Source of the DNA: Datnioides undecimradiatus
Taxonomy: Eukaryota > Chordata > Actinopteri > Lobotiformes > Datnioididae
Assembly: GCA_008933995.1 (NCBI GenBank)
Contig: WARS01000025.1
Span: 3,083,477-3,147,476, forward strand
DNA: 64,000 nt
Direction of reading: 5' to 3'
Positions 1-13,340 of this stretch are shown in pieces. Position numbers and translations under genes: made by a program. Each line of letters starts with the position of its first letter. The stretch's first letter is position 1. The notes below the pieces were generated by a model. That model searched no databases. It saw nothing but the letters and a program-made list of their open reading frames with translations, and was not told the DNA's origin.

Positions 1-704
1 CAGAGATAAGGAAAGGTCTTGGTAATTGGAGTTCTTTAGACATCAAGGCCTCACCTATAGGTGCAGGAAATAGGATATAAAATTATCTACAGCTGACACA
101 GACACAAAGACACAACACAAACACTGCTTCACACACGCCTGGAGTACACCGACATACAAAATCAAAAAAGCATACTGTAAATGCACATATACACAAATAT
201 CAATTGAGCTTGAGGAAATTATATGTTACGAGTGCAGCAGGCCTAAAAATCAGCTCATTTATGATAATATAAAAAATCCAATTTGCTGCCGTTCCTCATG
301 AGAAGTGATAAGCAGCATGCAGCGTGTGATGGAAAGGTGACAGCTGGGCACAATCCAAGGCCCAAGAACTTGGCTCTTTACTCCAAAATCACACATCCGA
401 GTCCTTGTTCATCAAAAATGAGAGGTGTAGACTCTCTTCCCCGGCGCAGCGGGAAAGCGTGACTGATTGAAGTTGATTTCCCCTCGCAGAGCTTTGCATT
501 GCAGCAGAATGGCGAAATACGCAAAGACGGTCGAGTGGGCAGACGTGGTCGGGCTGATAAGTAGCAACTCTACCCTTCCTCTGCCACCACCACCACTGGA
601 CGCGGTCAGGTCCACAAAGACTGTAGGATTGTGATTATACTCTTATGGAGGCAAGTGAGTGGTCAACTGTGGTGTGTGTGTGTGTTGACCATGTTTCCAC
701 CAGT

Positions 705-780
705 TCTCTCTCTCTCTCTCTCTTGCTCTCTCTCACACACACACACACACTCTCACACACACACACACACACATACACAT

Positions 781-818
<38 letters not shown>
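705..818. repeat. (TC)n(CA)n compound microsatellite
   Basis: About 14 TC units pass into interrupted CA repeats totalling roughly 85 bases. The ORFs that read TH or HT repeats here are artefacts. Confidence 0.95.
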
Positions 819-820
<2 letters not shown>

Positions 821-886
821 GAGCCTGGCTTTACATTAGATTGAGATCACATTTTGAGATAATGCTCTCTACTGGATACTATCAGA

Positions 887-942
887 GACACACACAACCA
901 CACTCACTCACTCACTCACACACACACACACACACACACACA
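887..942. repeat. (CACT)n/(CA)n microsatellite
   Basis: Short CACT units followed by a run of about 12 CA units. Confidence 0.9.
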
Positions 943-1959
943 TCATCACTGTGACACATTACTCAATCTCGATGACTTAATTAAGCCTTAATTGCAAAGT
1001 CAGCCAGCCACCATAACCATGAAAGTTACACCAAATATAATATTTTCATTATTGCAGCAGTATATCAATGGAAGATACGATTAGGGCTCAGTGTTGTCCT
1101 GTGGTTTTTAAATTACTACTTCACAGGATTGTATTGCTAATGTCCTTCACACCATGACATAATTTTGATTTTGGAAAACAGAGCGGGTAATTATTGAGAA
1201 AAGAGTGTATGCTCTCCACTGTCTGTTCAGGTCTGTGTGCATGTGTATGTGCATGGTATGTATGCATTTTTACATTACATGTGGATGTTTGTCCTACAGT
1301 ATTTCTGTTTAAAAAAATATAAAGACAAGACGGTGCAACAGTTCTTCTGAATGTCAAGGGAAGTGTGTTTTGGTCCATCAATTTACCAGTTGTAATAAGT
1401 TTGAATGGAAGTATAGTTTCTGGTTATAGGGATGTAGAAGATGGATTGGTTGCTTTTTCTGTTTCAGCATGGATTTTGTCCAGTTGTCTGGAGAGTTTTC
1501 GATATGTGAGCGGTGTTGAAGTTGCTCTTATAACATGAAAGTTGACGCTCCCTCTGTTAACTGCCCCTTTGCTCTTGTCGACTCTCTGTTTATTCCAACA
1601 AAACTTTGTCACACAGCTGCCACTTTAGCATGACAAAGGTGAGTAACACAATGAATTAACTACAATACAAAACAGTAGTAGTAGCAATAATACTACGTGT
1701 TGAAGTTTTATGTGATATCAACTATATATATATTATATTGTGTTTATATATAAGATAATATTTCTCTTTTAGTGAGGTGATGATTCAGCTTTTGATTCTG
1801 TCGCCGGAGGGAACCTGGGTTTGATATAAATGCAATATTTCTACATGTCTAATAATTTATATACTTAGTGGCTTTAATGCTAGATATAGTTACTGTTTGT
1901 AGAGACGTTACAGTGTTTGAGATGTAAAGGCGAGCATTCTTTTTCTATGGTGTCAATCA

Positions 1960-2041
1960 AATATATATATATATATGCGTGTGTGTGTATTTGCACAATC
2001 TACACACATATGCACACACACACACACACACACAAAAAAAA
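1960..2041. repeat. (AT)n/(GT)n and (CA)n compound microsatellite
   Basis: AT repeat, GT repeat, a short spacer, then CA repeat and an A-run. The GT and CA arms are complementary, so the tract could fold back. Confidence 0.9.
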
Positions 2042-2299
2042 TAATGCTTGGATATAAGGCCGCTCTTTGTCTCTATGACGGCCATTAACGTTTCCTATTT
2101 TCCCATGTCTCTTTAATTTCCCTCAAAATGCAATTCCACATTGCTTTGTGTGCCTAATAGTGGCCCCAAATGATTCCCTTTGTCAGTCAGCAGAATTACA
2201 AAATAAGCAAATATAACCATAAAACAGTACGTTGCCTCCATGCCCCCAAGGCCAGAGAGCAGTGAAATTGATTGATAATCAGCGAATAGGATCACAGCA

Positions 2300-3430
2300 A
2301 ATATGATCCCTGGAAATTAACAAGGCTATTGTATCAACACATTTTCTTTTCATTAGAGTCCAGAGTACCCTCTATTCTAATGAATTGCCGAGAGTAAAGA
2401 GTGCTTTTTAGGTGGCAGACCTTGGTTGGTTATTAATCATATAAATGGCACAGTACCAATTAAGCCCCACAGTGCAGGGCGTTAAGGCTTTTAACTGGCC
2501 CCAGATTACCCCGGACCACTCCACTAAGAACCTTTAATTACCATCCTTGGCCCGAGTCAATGAATACATCAATGTGTGGATAAATTCATACAGCGGGCTA
2601 CTTGTGTCTAATTGCCATGATTGACTTTTAGGAAAGAGTTATTTCTGGGTAGAATGTATTTGAGATTGTGTTTTTATGGGAGGGTGAGAATATTAAGTTG
2701 TGGGTGCAGATATATTTGCACTGGAGATGCAGCAAAAGAGGCAAAAACACAGACGGGAGTGAAGGTCAAGAGAAATTTTGGACTTCCTGCATATCTTATT
2801 AATGAGTGGCATTTGCTGTTTCAGTTCAACTAAATGTGAGCAATTAGAAGAGCTGTTGTGCAATATGAATTCATAAAAAGCTCAGTGGGGTTGTTCAACA
2901 AGTGATGCTAATCGCTTTTTGTGTATATCTCATTAGACCAGTCGGAACTAAAGCAAACCACCGTCCAGAAACAATTAAATTACATGCATGCAAAGTGAAA
3001 TCATTTGTCAATTATGCTATCTTGTCACTTCATCCAATAAGGTTTGAATTCTTTCTCATTGTGCTTCTCTGTTGGTGTGTCGCCAGTGCCTGTCATAATT
3101 CTGACGATGACTTGTCACAAGACGAAGCTTCCCGTCTTACAGAGCTCAAGATATGTCATTAATTAAAGAGAATAAAAAGACCCTGACAAGGAAATTGAAT
3201 TAATTATATGTTTAAGATCTTGGAAAGTATAAAATGTGGTAAATTTCTCTTGAGACTGAAGATATGGCCGGCTATCATAAGTGAGAAATTTAATTCAACA
3301 TTAGGAGCTGCTATAAAACCACATGATATATTTTCATGAAATAGCATGGGAGGGAAATTATAACCATTCATTGAATGTGCTGCTGGAATTTGGTAGAATG
3401 CTTTTGTCGGGTGAAATCTTTTCATCATGA
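2300..3430. promoter_or_regulatory. candidate conserved non-coding region
   Basis: About 1.1 kb without microsatellites, rich in ATTAAT, TAATTA and CAATTA cores (for example GGTTATTAATCATATAAATG near 2427). The texture resembles AT-rich vertebrate enhancers flanking neural guidance genes. This is unsupported by comparison and remains a guess. Confidence 0.22.
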
Positions 3431-5412
3431 GGAAAAGTGGCTGGCTATCCCCTGGACACGCATGCTGATTTGAACTTGCATAGTTTATTTTAATTGGGTT
3501 TCAGCACCTGATAAAACATGCCAGGCATATGAAAAGACAAGTTAGAGGAATTTTACATAGCTGTTGTATTCTCTGTGCTGTCTATGTTCTGCATCAGGGG
3601 CGTCACTGACATTGTGAGGGGCGGCGACCCACTAAAAAAAAAAAAAGAAAAAAAGTCCTCAGTCAGATTTAACAAGGTGGAGCAGCCAGCGTGAAGCTTC
3701 ATTTAAAAGGCCAGACAATGATTGCACTTATCAACTGTAAGCACGATATCTAGTTTTAATAAGACAGGTATTCATATTGTAAAACCTCAAACATGGCATA
3801 TGTGGAAACCAAGGTGCAAACAGTGTAGCCTGGTTCTCACATATAATTCTGAGGTCTCTGAAATACTGACTGTGTGCTATTTTTGCCATGCATCACTATT
3901 TTTCTCTATCTTCATAATCATGGCTTATGCATGTAATTTGGCCACTACTGCTGTATGATTTATGCAAGGTGATTCATCACTAATTCACTGTAATAACTCA
4001 TTCACTTTAGTAAAGATAGTGGCATGCACGCCATCTTGGGCTCAAAGAGCAGAAAAAAGCCAACTGCCTTGTGTGTTTATAGGCTGTTAGGGTGTTTGAT
4101 CTGTCCATGTTTATCTGTGGTGATTAACTGTAGAATACATCAGTCAGTCTTTAAATACCTACGTGGAGATATTATCTAATAATTTACCAATCACTATATA
4201 TCAGAAGTGTTGCACTAAAGCGAGCAGGTCTGCATGCTTGCAGCTGTGAATGTTTCTTTGCAACGAGAGTGGCAGTTAGTCTCCACGGAGTCCTCCCTTT
4301 ACGAACCATGCACAATGATGGAAACTATTCATAAACACTGAATAAATCACCGTCATCATGAAACAGAGAGTTTACATGCTAAGAAAGTGCACAGAGGAAA
4401 AAAAAAACAGTTCAGAAATATACTAGTAATAATTGTAAACACTATAATTTGTTTGGTTTAGAGGGGCACTTTAGCCAAAGAGAGCAAAAGTGCAGCAACT
4501 TGAGCCACTGCAACCCCCACTCTTACTGTTGGACAGTGTTGTGCACGCGTGTGTGTGTGTGTGTGTCTAATCCACACCTGCACCTGAGCGTTAACCGGCA
4601 CATCCTCGGTCATACAAATCTGGCACACAAAGCTTGTTTACAAGCCCGCATCTCATGAGGCGAGTTTGTTTTTTCATTGGCTGTCAAAGTTCGCCTTCCT
4701 TGCCTGTTGCAGTGAAACCATGTAATGCTATTAGTCAGCTTTTGCATTTCATCGCTGTGAGAGTGCTTCAGAATTCTTCTCATGATGTTTTTCTTCCTCC
4801 CTGAGCTCATCTTCAAGGCTCTGGCAGAAGCTTAATTTTCAATATCAGCTGCCTTAGCCTCTTCGTGTTAAGCGGATACACTGCTCCATCCTAAATATGT
4901 TATTTCTTTAAAGAATTTGAACAAAGTATCTGAGGAGTGACGGCATTGTTGAGCTATTTCACAGCCCGTTTCCTGATTGCCATCTTCAGCCCAATCAGCC
5001 ATGTGTTCAACTATTCGGCTTGTTGTTCCTGGTGCAGAAAACCAACAACAAATGCTCTGCTCACTCTGTGTCTGTTTCTGTCTTTTCACAGCCGCATCAT
5101 GTACGCATCCACAGACATAAACACCAGCACACGGATTGTCACGAGCACAAGCATGCACAGACACACCTTACATAAACACACAAAGACCAGCTGCTGATCA
5201 GATTGGAACAGCTGGAACAAACACGTAAAAAGCAGCACGCTAAGAGGTTGCAATCAAATTCTGAGCACCACCAACACAACTGAGGAAAGAATCTGATGAA
5301 CAGATGGAAAGTCAGGCAGCTGACGGCGCTTGGTATGAGCCAGACTTTGGGCTCCCCAGTTTTATAATATAGGATTAGTCACAATGGAAATTGCCATGAA
5401 TGTTAAGTAGCC

Positions 5413-5795
5413 AGCAGTGATGGAATAAGAATTCATTTCCTAAAGTAAAAAAGTAGCAAAACCATAATGTAAAAATACTTAATTATCTTAAGTTTTACTT
5501 AAGCAGAAATGTAAGTATGTATGTATGTATATCAAGCAAAGGACCCAAAAGCAATTGTTACGCAGGCTATGACACCAATGATTTTTATATTATGTGCACT
5601 ATGACACGTTAACATATAAACAGCATTTTAAAGTTGTATAAGAAAAGTGTTTATAAGCTCATTATAGGCTTGGCATGTAAAATCTTGACCTGCAAAGTAC
5701 CCGTTGAGTAAAAAATACAGTGAGAGTAGCATAAAAGTAAAAATTTTATTTTATCACAGGTTTTTACTAAAACTACTTAGTTAATGTATGATCCA
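5413..5795. mobile_element. degenerate copy of a common teleost non-autonomous repeat
   Basis: The left end (CAGTGATGGAATAAGAATTC) and the right part (AATCTTGACCTGCAAAGTAC, then AGAGTAGCATAAAAGTAAAA and ACTACTTAGTTAATG) resemble, from memory, an abundant perch-like fish repeat. That repeat starts CAGTGGTGGAA and is full of TACTTAAGTAAAAGTAC-like words, with inverted TTCCACCACTG at the far end. The copy is strongly diverged, so boundaries are approximate and the family name is left open. Confidence 0.6.
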
Positions 5796-8700
5796 GCCTG
5801 ATGGCCAGCACTGTGTTGTTGTAGGCTGCTATATGACACACAGTAACAGGGGCACAAAGCCACAAACATACATAGGATCACACACAGAAAATATAAACAC
5901 AACTACATGTGCAGGCACACACACTCACCCAGTGACCAATTGCATGATTGAATAGATACTGCCCTGTAATTACAGACGATGGCAATATGTCTGCTGCCCC
6001 CTGTTCCTCCACCCGTTCCCAAAGCCACTGACCCGTTGGCTTCTATGTAATGACCACTGAAACGGGACATTCTGTCTTATTGACACAACCATACACAGCC
6101 CTGGACATTATGGCATGTCGCTACTTGGGATCACAGGTCCAACAGTAATGACTGCTGTTGTGGATCACTGTCCAAGTTAATGACCTCTGCTACGGGTTGA
6201 GGGAAGTGTCTGTCATGCTGCTGGTGTCGCTCTGTCCATCTGTCTGTCAGCGAAACTCCAGAGGTCACGGCCCATTCTGGGAGACCCACTGACAATAACC
6301 GTGCCTGCAGTTATGAATGCTTTTGTTCATTCATTCATCCATACATGAAGAAAATCAGACACACACCACCCCAGTCGTGAGGCCCACGTCCATTAGAGTG
6401 ACATAGATGTTGACCCACCCCTCGTCACTCCCTCCAGCAATCCCACATATTGTGGGGCTGGATCATGGCCCCTGGACTCAATGATTCGCCAGGCGACAGA
6501 TGGAGGGGACACATGGAGATGGTGATCCGCCTACCATTACCGCACACACAATAAACAGACACAGAAAATGGGTGTATGTATTGTATGTAGCCATAAAGAA
6601 ACATAAAGAATATATACATAAAATACAGCAGATTCACAATGATACAACGTTAAAATTGGGATTGATAGACAATTTTATATAAAAAGCCACAACGCAAACA
6701 AACTCATTACTGCCCTGCCGTCTGGTTGCTGACTGAATAGTGCCAAAGACAAAAGTTCCTATAGATTGAAGTGTTACTGTACGTTAGACTGGACATGCTC
6801 GTGGGCAATAACACAGAAAGTGGTCGTCCTGATATAGATGAAAATAATGAGCTATTTAAACTCTGCAGCATGGCATGTCTGTCCATATTGTTTTGGTGTG
6901 ATTGGCCGAAGTTTGGAAAGGTTTATTCTCCTAACCCCAGTCCAAAAACATTTTAAAACAGTTTGGTCAAAACATTTTGTAGATCAGAGCTGTCCACCCT
7001 CAGACAAAATGAAACACGGCAGTCAAAAACTAAAAATCAATATAAAGAATAAAAAGAAATGACTGTCCCTACTCCCTATTTTAAAGATGGGATTTTAGCC
7101 GTATGTTTCAAAAGTTCAGCAAACTGCTAAAGGAAATAGTTTTGAAGGATAAATAACGAGGTTATGGGGGAAAGCTGACCTTTTTTAAAAATCAGCAGCT
7201 TCTTCCCTTTGGTTTTATAGGGGCTTGACATATCTGTGCACTAACAGCTTGTAGTAAGAACGATTGTTTTTTAGCTTTTCAGGAGCTGCGATGTTTGGAA
7301 GTGTGTGCTGCATGTTCAATATTATGAATATGAAATGCTACGCTATTTCAGTATATTCCATTTTCCTGAGTTGAGTGGCCTCCATCCCCCAAGGGTTTGA
7401 ATTAGGAATGTTTCTTGGTACCCAGAAACAAGGTTACCACTTAAAGGTAGCATCTCTGAAAATGCCTGCATAGGTCCAGTGGGAGCAGAATTTTGATGAG
7501 GCTGGAGAAAGAGAGCGTAATCTCCTCAATTTCATTGTTTTCCCATTTCTACATTATTTCCATGAAACACATGCATCTGGAGACCCTGCTCAGAGATTGA
7601 ACGTGGCGAATGTAATTCTGTCTGTGCTCCCCTGGGCGTTGCATAGGTGTTAGCGACTTGACTGACTTCAGCCCGTATGCCCAAAGGGCCTGATGGGATC
7701 GGTGCCACCCATGTAGCTCATAATCTCTCTGGAACAACACTGTCCCCCAGCACAAACTCTCTACCTGTCCACAGGAAAAGTTGTGTGTGTGTCTGTTTCT
7801 GTTTTTGCATGTATGTGTCTGGCTGTCTGCCTGAGTTTACGTCTAATTCTCTATGCCTGGTTGTATGATTGACTACTGTCTATCTCTCTCCCCTTTTCCT
7901 TCTCTCTCTCTGTCTGTCTCTCTCTCTCTCTGTCCTCCATAAGAAGATTAGATCGGTCAGTGTTTACAAGTCTATCGCCATGGCAACAAAAGCTGCTTCT
8001 GAGCATCTCCACACCCAATTATCTCTCTTCCTCAGGCACCTCGGACTCTCTGCACTTCCTCCTGTCTCCAAACATGCTTATTCAATCTTATGCTTACCGA
8101 CACTCGCGTACGTATGCAGAAACACACACACATTCACACAGATGGTGAGAATATTGTGGGAAATGTGATAAAGAATTCTTGCCGAGTGAACTAAGTCTGC
8201 CTCGCCAATTTTACTTTTTTTAAGAAATGTTTTTTAATATTGTTTTGTATAAAGTTGTGTGAAAGTACGGGTTAGTAGCAGGATCAATCAGTCAGTCTGT
8301 CAGAAAGTTCTTTAACTGTTCGGTGATTTCCTACACTGTGCAAAAATGACAACAACAACAATCTGTGTACTAGAACTGCAGTTTAATGTGCACAGTGTGC
8401 TGTGTGCCAAAAACAAAATTTAAGCATAATACTGAGTGTCAAATGAATAAAATGAATGGAATTGTAAAGAATAGACTACCAAATTAAGTATAAATCAGAA
8501 AGTTAGATGGCAGTAATGGCAGGTTATGGAAATTGAATCAGTTGCCTATGAAAAAATAATGGAAAAGATGAAAACAACTCTACTAAACAAACAAAAATAA
8601 GCAATTCTGCAACTTTGGCATCAAACTCTTTTCAGAAATCAAGGGGGAATGTTTCCGTCTCCATGTTGTATGAGGCTGACATTTTGTTTTTGGACGATAC

Positions 8701-10499
8701 AGGTGGCGGTTGAGGTCACAGCTCTGAAGCGGGACGAGCCAGGTCGCTGGTTCTGGCTGAGACGGAGCTGTTCTCTCCTGGCTCTGAGGCTGGTCCCCTC
8801 GGGTCATTGATGCTGGGCCCTCTCCTCAAAGTTGGCTGGTCTTTCAGACTGCAGTCATGCTGATTAAACAGACATTTATCGTTGTTTAGAGAGGCTGCAG
8901 ATGTTTGGGGAAGGGTCTGTCTTTGACCTACAACAGACAGCTTGTTTGTCCAAAGTTCTTGTCTATCGTAGATGGCTCGAGGGTCAACAGATGTGCTTCT
9001 CAGTGGACTTTGTGTGTTTTTTGAAGTAGTAATGATTTATTTTCAAAGCTCATGTATTCATAAGTTCAGATTCTCTGTTACAAGTTCAGATTCTCGATAT
9101 TTTTTGTTATTGTTTAATTCTTAATAGACCATTGAGTCTTCCACTCTCGCAGAAAGCAGTGTTCTTCTTTTGTCTTACTAAGACTTACACAGGCTCAGTT
9201 ACTCCAGAGGGAGACACTACAAGGTTTTATCTGGTGTTTAACTCTAAAGTTTTTATTTGCCTACCTTGTGAACTGTGGAATTTTATATTGTCGTGGAGAT
9301 GAATGTGAAATAGCAAGGTCAGGAGGAAGAAGCGGTATTAAGGTAGAGGGATAGCAGAGAGGCTCACCAGGCAATTATAAAAAGATTAAGAGGAGATTTG
9401 AGATGTGAGAGATATTGTACTTGCATGCTTATGCACATAGGCAGACCAATCTCGCCCTCTCCCACTCACTCTCCCACACGTAAACACAAAGCACTATAAT
9501 TTACTTTGGCATATAGAGAGACAGAGCTTGCTGGTTGTCTTTACAGATGAGTAGCGACACAGAAGCCAGCCAGACAGTCACAAATACAGACATTCTGACA
9601 GTCGTGACAGGTGAAGAAATGCCTGCACTCCTACTCGGTGTCCTGTTGACAACAAGGTTGTGTGTTTGATGCTTTTCCTCTGCCTCCTCCCTGGGCTCAC
9701 ACTGGTTCTGAGGATCATTGCTGTGGGAAAGCCTGGGAGGAAATTGGCTAAAATTAGTGTATCTTTTATAAAAGAGGCACCAAAACATTGCAGGAATGGG
9801 AGAGTTGAGAGGTGGGAGCAAGCAGATGGAAAGAGACCAGCAGGCTACAGTGCTGTCTGAGGCAAGTCCAAGTTACTCAAGACAAGACCAAGTAGTGTCT
9901 GAAGACTCAAGTCAAGTCAAGCGTCCAGAACTCACAACAGAATTTCTACACCTAAGCCCAGAGCAGTACAGAGTACTGACTAGTGTTTTCTTTTGGCCAA
10001 CTTAAAAAGTACACCCCAGTAATTAGATATATGCAAAAATGCAAAAGATTTAAATTAATCGAGGCTAGGGATTGCTGTGACACTAAAAACTAATTTGATA
10101 GCCAAAATATAGCAACATTTGATCAGAAACTGAAAGTTTTATAATGACATTCACAAAAGAAACTGTATATTTAATGTGGGCTGATCATGTGTGACCACTT
10201 CTGGATCCACCACACTGATGCACCACTGCACAATAGTTTATTCTAAATTACCGCAGCTATCTTTTTGCAGATCGTGCAAGCTATATACATTTCAGTAAAA
10301 TTGAAAAAACAATAACATTGGTTAATCAATTGTACTCTGCAAGTGGCCTGCAGTAGTAGATAAAACAAAAATGCACAGAAATCAAAGTGTCACAGTTTGA
10401 CCTTTTCACCTCAAGTCCATTTGTCAGTTCTCATCACTTCTACAGCCCGTTGCTGATGCGTAGTGCGCACACAGTGCCAACATTTGCACTGAGAAATGG

Positions 10500-10700
10500 C
10501 TACATTAGCTCATATCTGCAACCTCACCACCCATTAGTCAATTAAAGGGTTAATGACATGTCACAGAAGAAGGTTCGGTCTTGGTCGGCACACACGATTT
10601 CCAGATGACCAACCTTTAATCTAGCTCACTTAAATATGCATGAGCCCTCCCAGTGGAGCTTTAATGGCCCTTAGTTCCTCCCCCCATCTAAACCTACACC
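10500..10700. promoter_or_regulatory. candidate regulatory cluster
   Basis: Within about 200 bases are AGTCAATTAAAGGG, the palindromic MEIS/TALE-like TGACATGTCA (10554-10563), TAAATATGCATGAG (POU-like) and GCTTTAATGG. No coding potential or repeat is seen. Enhancer status is inference from motif density only. Confidence 0.28.
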
Positions 10701-12229
10701 CCCGAACCCCAGTTTGACAAATGACATGGTGCACCTTGAGTTTCCAAGACAACACTTTGCTCAAGGTTCTGTGAAATACACCGCGGAGGGAGGTACTTGT
10801 CAAAAATGTGTCTTGGCTGCTGTCAGCGAGCCTCTCCTGACCTCATATTCATAAAAATGCTAAGGCGTCAGCTCCTGTGAAGCCAGTATGTAAATATTAC
10901 ACACACGGCTGCTACAAAAACTGATGCTCACTATAATTGTCTTACCTCATGTTACCTGCCGGGTGCGATTTGGACTGCCTTAATGCACACTGAAAGCATA
11001 GCTGGATGCCTTTACCTATTCATCAGCCATGCCATATATATATAGTTTGTATTTCTAATAAACATAATGTACGTGTGCCAAACTGATGTGGGGTCTTTGA
11101 CGCCAGGATTAATATTTTAGATTCTGAAGTTCATTGTCAATGATTTACAGTATATTTTTAACCCAAAACTTTACATAAACATATATATATAATACCTCAA
11201 ATTAAAAACATATTTAATGTACTGACTCTTCTGCCACCAGCAGCACTTTAACTGATCTTGTTAACTAAGGTCACATCCAGTGTTTTGTCGATCTGTGATC
11301 AAACAGGACACATTCATTTACTTATCAAAGCCGCCTGTTAGAGGGGCATTTTGTTGGAACTTGTTTTTATTTTAACTGTTTTGTGATCGTTGATTTTTGA
11401 TTTGTTTGTTCAGTTTATTGCCAGCCAAGCTAGACATCATACTAAGGCCAATGCATTGCTCCTATACCAGTTCATGTAACTTTTTACTGTTGGGCTATTA
11501 CTTAGCTATTTCACTCTTTTAGTTAACCCCATATTCACGCTGACCATATCATTTGGTATCTTCCTGTCTGGGCTTGATTTAATTCAATTTTGTTTTGTGT
11601 TATTAATCTGAAATTTAATTTTTAGGAATCCAGAGTTGTTGTTATCGTGCTTAATAATTTTCATTATACCCTTTCCCAATAAAAGTGTTAATGTTAGCTC
11701 ATGTGTTTGCTTTGTGCTCACATTTTCACCATTACCTACAGTAAAAGCTTAAAAGATCCATTCCATGTCTTCAATTTGTATTTATTAGGTGTTCATGTCA
11801 GTGCATGGCTGTGCAACATCACACAAGCTGAGTGCAGGACAGTTAAAGACACATGAAAACATAAATATATTTTAATCTCTGTTTGCATAGCTATACTATG
11901 CTGCCATAAGCCATAATATGGCACCTGTTGATTTATTGGTCGGGCACTCAGCAGTGATTCATGTTTTCAAAGTCAGTGTCGTCACACCTCCTGCTGCCCT
12001 GCTTTGCGTTTGTAGCCTTGTCTTGATTGGCAGACATTTGTCTAGGCATAAAATGCTTTTAAAGTGAAATCACAGCCTTTTCCCTGAAAGAAAATAGGAG
12101 GCTATTATTTTAAATGCACACATTTCTTGTGCTTTGATTGAAAATGGTCTGTAATATACATTTAAAAGCCTTTCACCAATCTGCCGTTCCATACTCCTTC
12201 ATTCCTCCTTCTACCTCTCTCTTGGGTCC

Positions 12230-12480
12230 CTAATGACCTGAGAGCATATTGTTGTCTAAAGGCATTTCTCTAATTATTTCCGGATCAATCATGAACATAT
12301 GGATATCCTGGGAATGACAGATGCACGGCCACTCAGTTATTGTAAACAGGCCAATAATATCAATGACGGGAGGCTAAACAGCAGAGGTCGTTTGGATTGG
12401 CTCTAAACATGTCAATAATGTTTATTTAAGAGACTGAACTCGGCAATATACAGCCCTACAGTTCCTCCGCAGATCCATTT
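12230..12480. promoter_or_regulatory. candidate regulatory cluster with forkhead and CCAAT motifs
   Basis: It contains CTAATTATTTCC, an E-box CATATG, TGTAAACAGG (12341-12350, forkhead type), CCAATAAT, GATTGGC and TGTTTATTTA (12419-12428, forkhead type) in about 200 bases of repeat-free sequence. It resembles a conserved enhancer. I could not test conservation. Confidence 0.3.
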
Positions 12481-13089
12481 CAATGGATAGATGGAATCAA
12501 TGTGTATGTGAGCTTATGTAATTTGAGTATGAACAGAGTGGTTTGCCCTTGCTTTTTCAATTTTCGCACTGACCTCACACAGATCCCCACTAGAATTATA
12601 ATGGCAAAAGTGGGATGGTAACCATGCTGCGGCGTAGGGGACAAGTCTCATTGCACTTGGGAAAGAAGGTCATCCACTAACCTTCTGTCTACAGCCACAA
12701 AGCAAATACTCAGAGGGAAACACCGCCATTACCGGCACCCCAAAGGGGGTATCAAGTCAATTCCCAGAGGGCAGACTTGCAAACACACACACACACACAT
12801 ACAAGCAGCCCAAAGAGAGATGCGTTAGAGCTTTCCATCCCTGACACACGCACAGACACAGGCATGTCCACACTCCCCTCAATCCCTCTGACCTCACCTC
12901 AATTAGTGGGAGACATCTTTGTTTGGGTTGCCGTGCCTAATTAGCACGGTTCACCACAGAGCAAGTGCTCGGCGAAATTCATTTATCAAAGGGGCCTGGG
13001 ACAATGCTTCATGTCACACCATTAGGATTGCAATCTCTCTCATCATCTCTCCAGCTCATTTCATGAAGCCATTTGACAGTTCTGAGCGA

Positions 13090-13340
13090 GGGAATGAGGT
13101 AGGGAGAGAGGGAGGGGGAGAGCGATGGGCGTGAGGTAACAGCATGTAAAACAGAATGCTAGAGAGAGGATGCATGTGGATACTGAGCGAAAGGGACAAA
13201 TCGTGTTAGCAGGAGACGCGAAGAAGAGGGCGAAAAGATGAGAGAAAGATGAGTGACAACGTTTGAGAAAGTGGCAGATGGAGGTGAATAGATTTTGTGA
13301 GAGACAAATAAGTAAGGAAGAAAGGAAGGGAGAGCGGGGA
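13090..13340. repeat. purine-rich low-complexity tract
   Basis: GA/GGA-rich plus strand with many GAGAG and AAGGAAGG words. Two antisense ORFs of about 120-130 codons across it are Ser/Phe/Leu-rich artefacts. Confidence 0.7.

Larger units (their letters stand above)
1..5412. other. intergenic sequence, no gene seen
   Basis: Downstream flank of plxna4. It contains the microsatellites at 705-818, 887-942 and 1960-2041, a short (GT)n at about 4549-4566, and the AT-rich, repeat-poor stretch 2300-3430. All open frames are short and unrecognised on both strands. Confidence 0.7.

Noticed and set aside
631..839. Two His/Thr-repeat open frames
   Set aside because: They are translations of the CA microsatellite.
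3597..3655. CAGGGGCGTCACTGAC followed by an A-rich run, resembling a hAT-type transposon terminus
   Set aside because: Only about 15 bases resemble such an end and no matching inverted terminus or target duplication was found nearby.
9868..9925. CAAGTCAAGTCAAG-type repeats suggesting a mobile element
   Set aside because: It is a short degenerate AAGTC low-complexity patch without ends or similarity to a known element.
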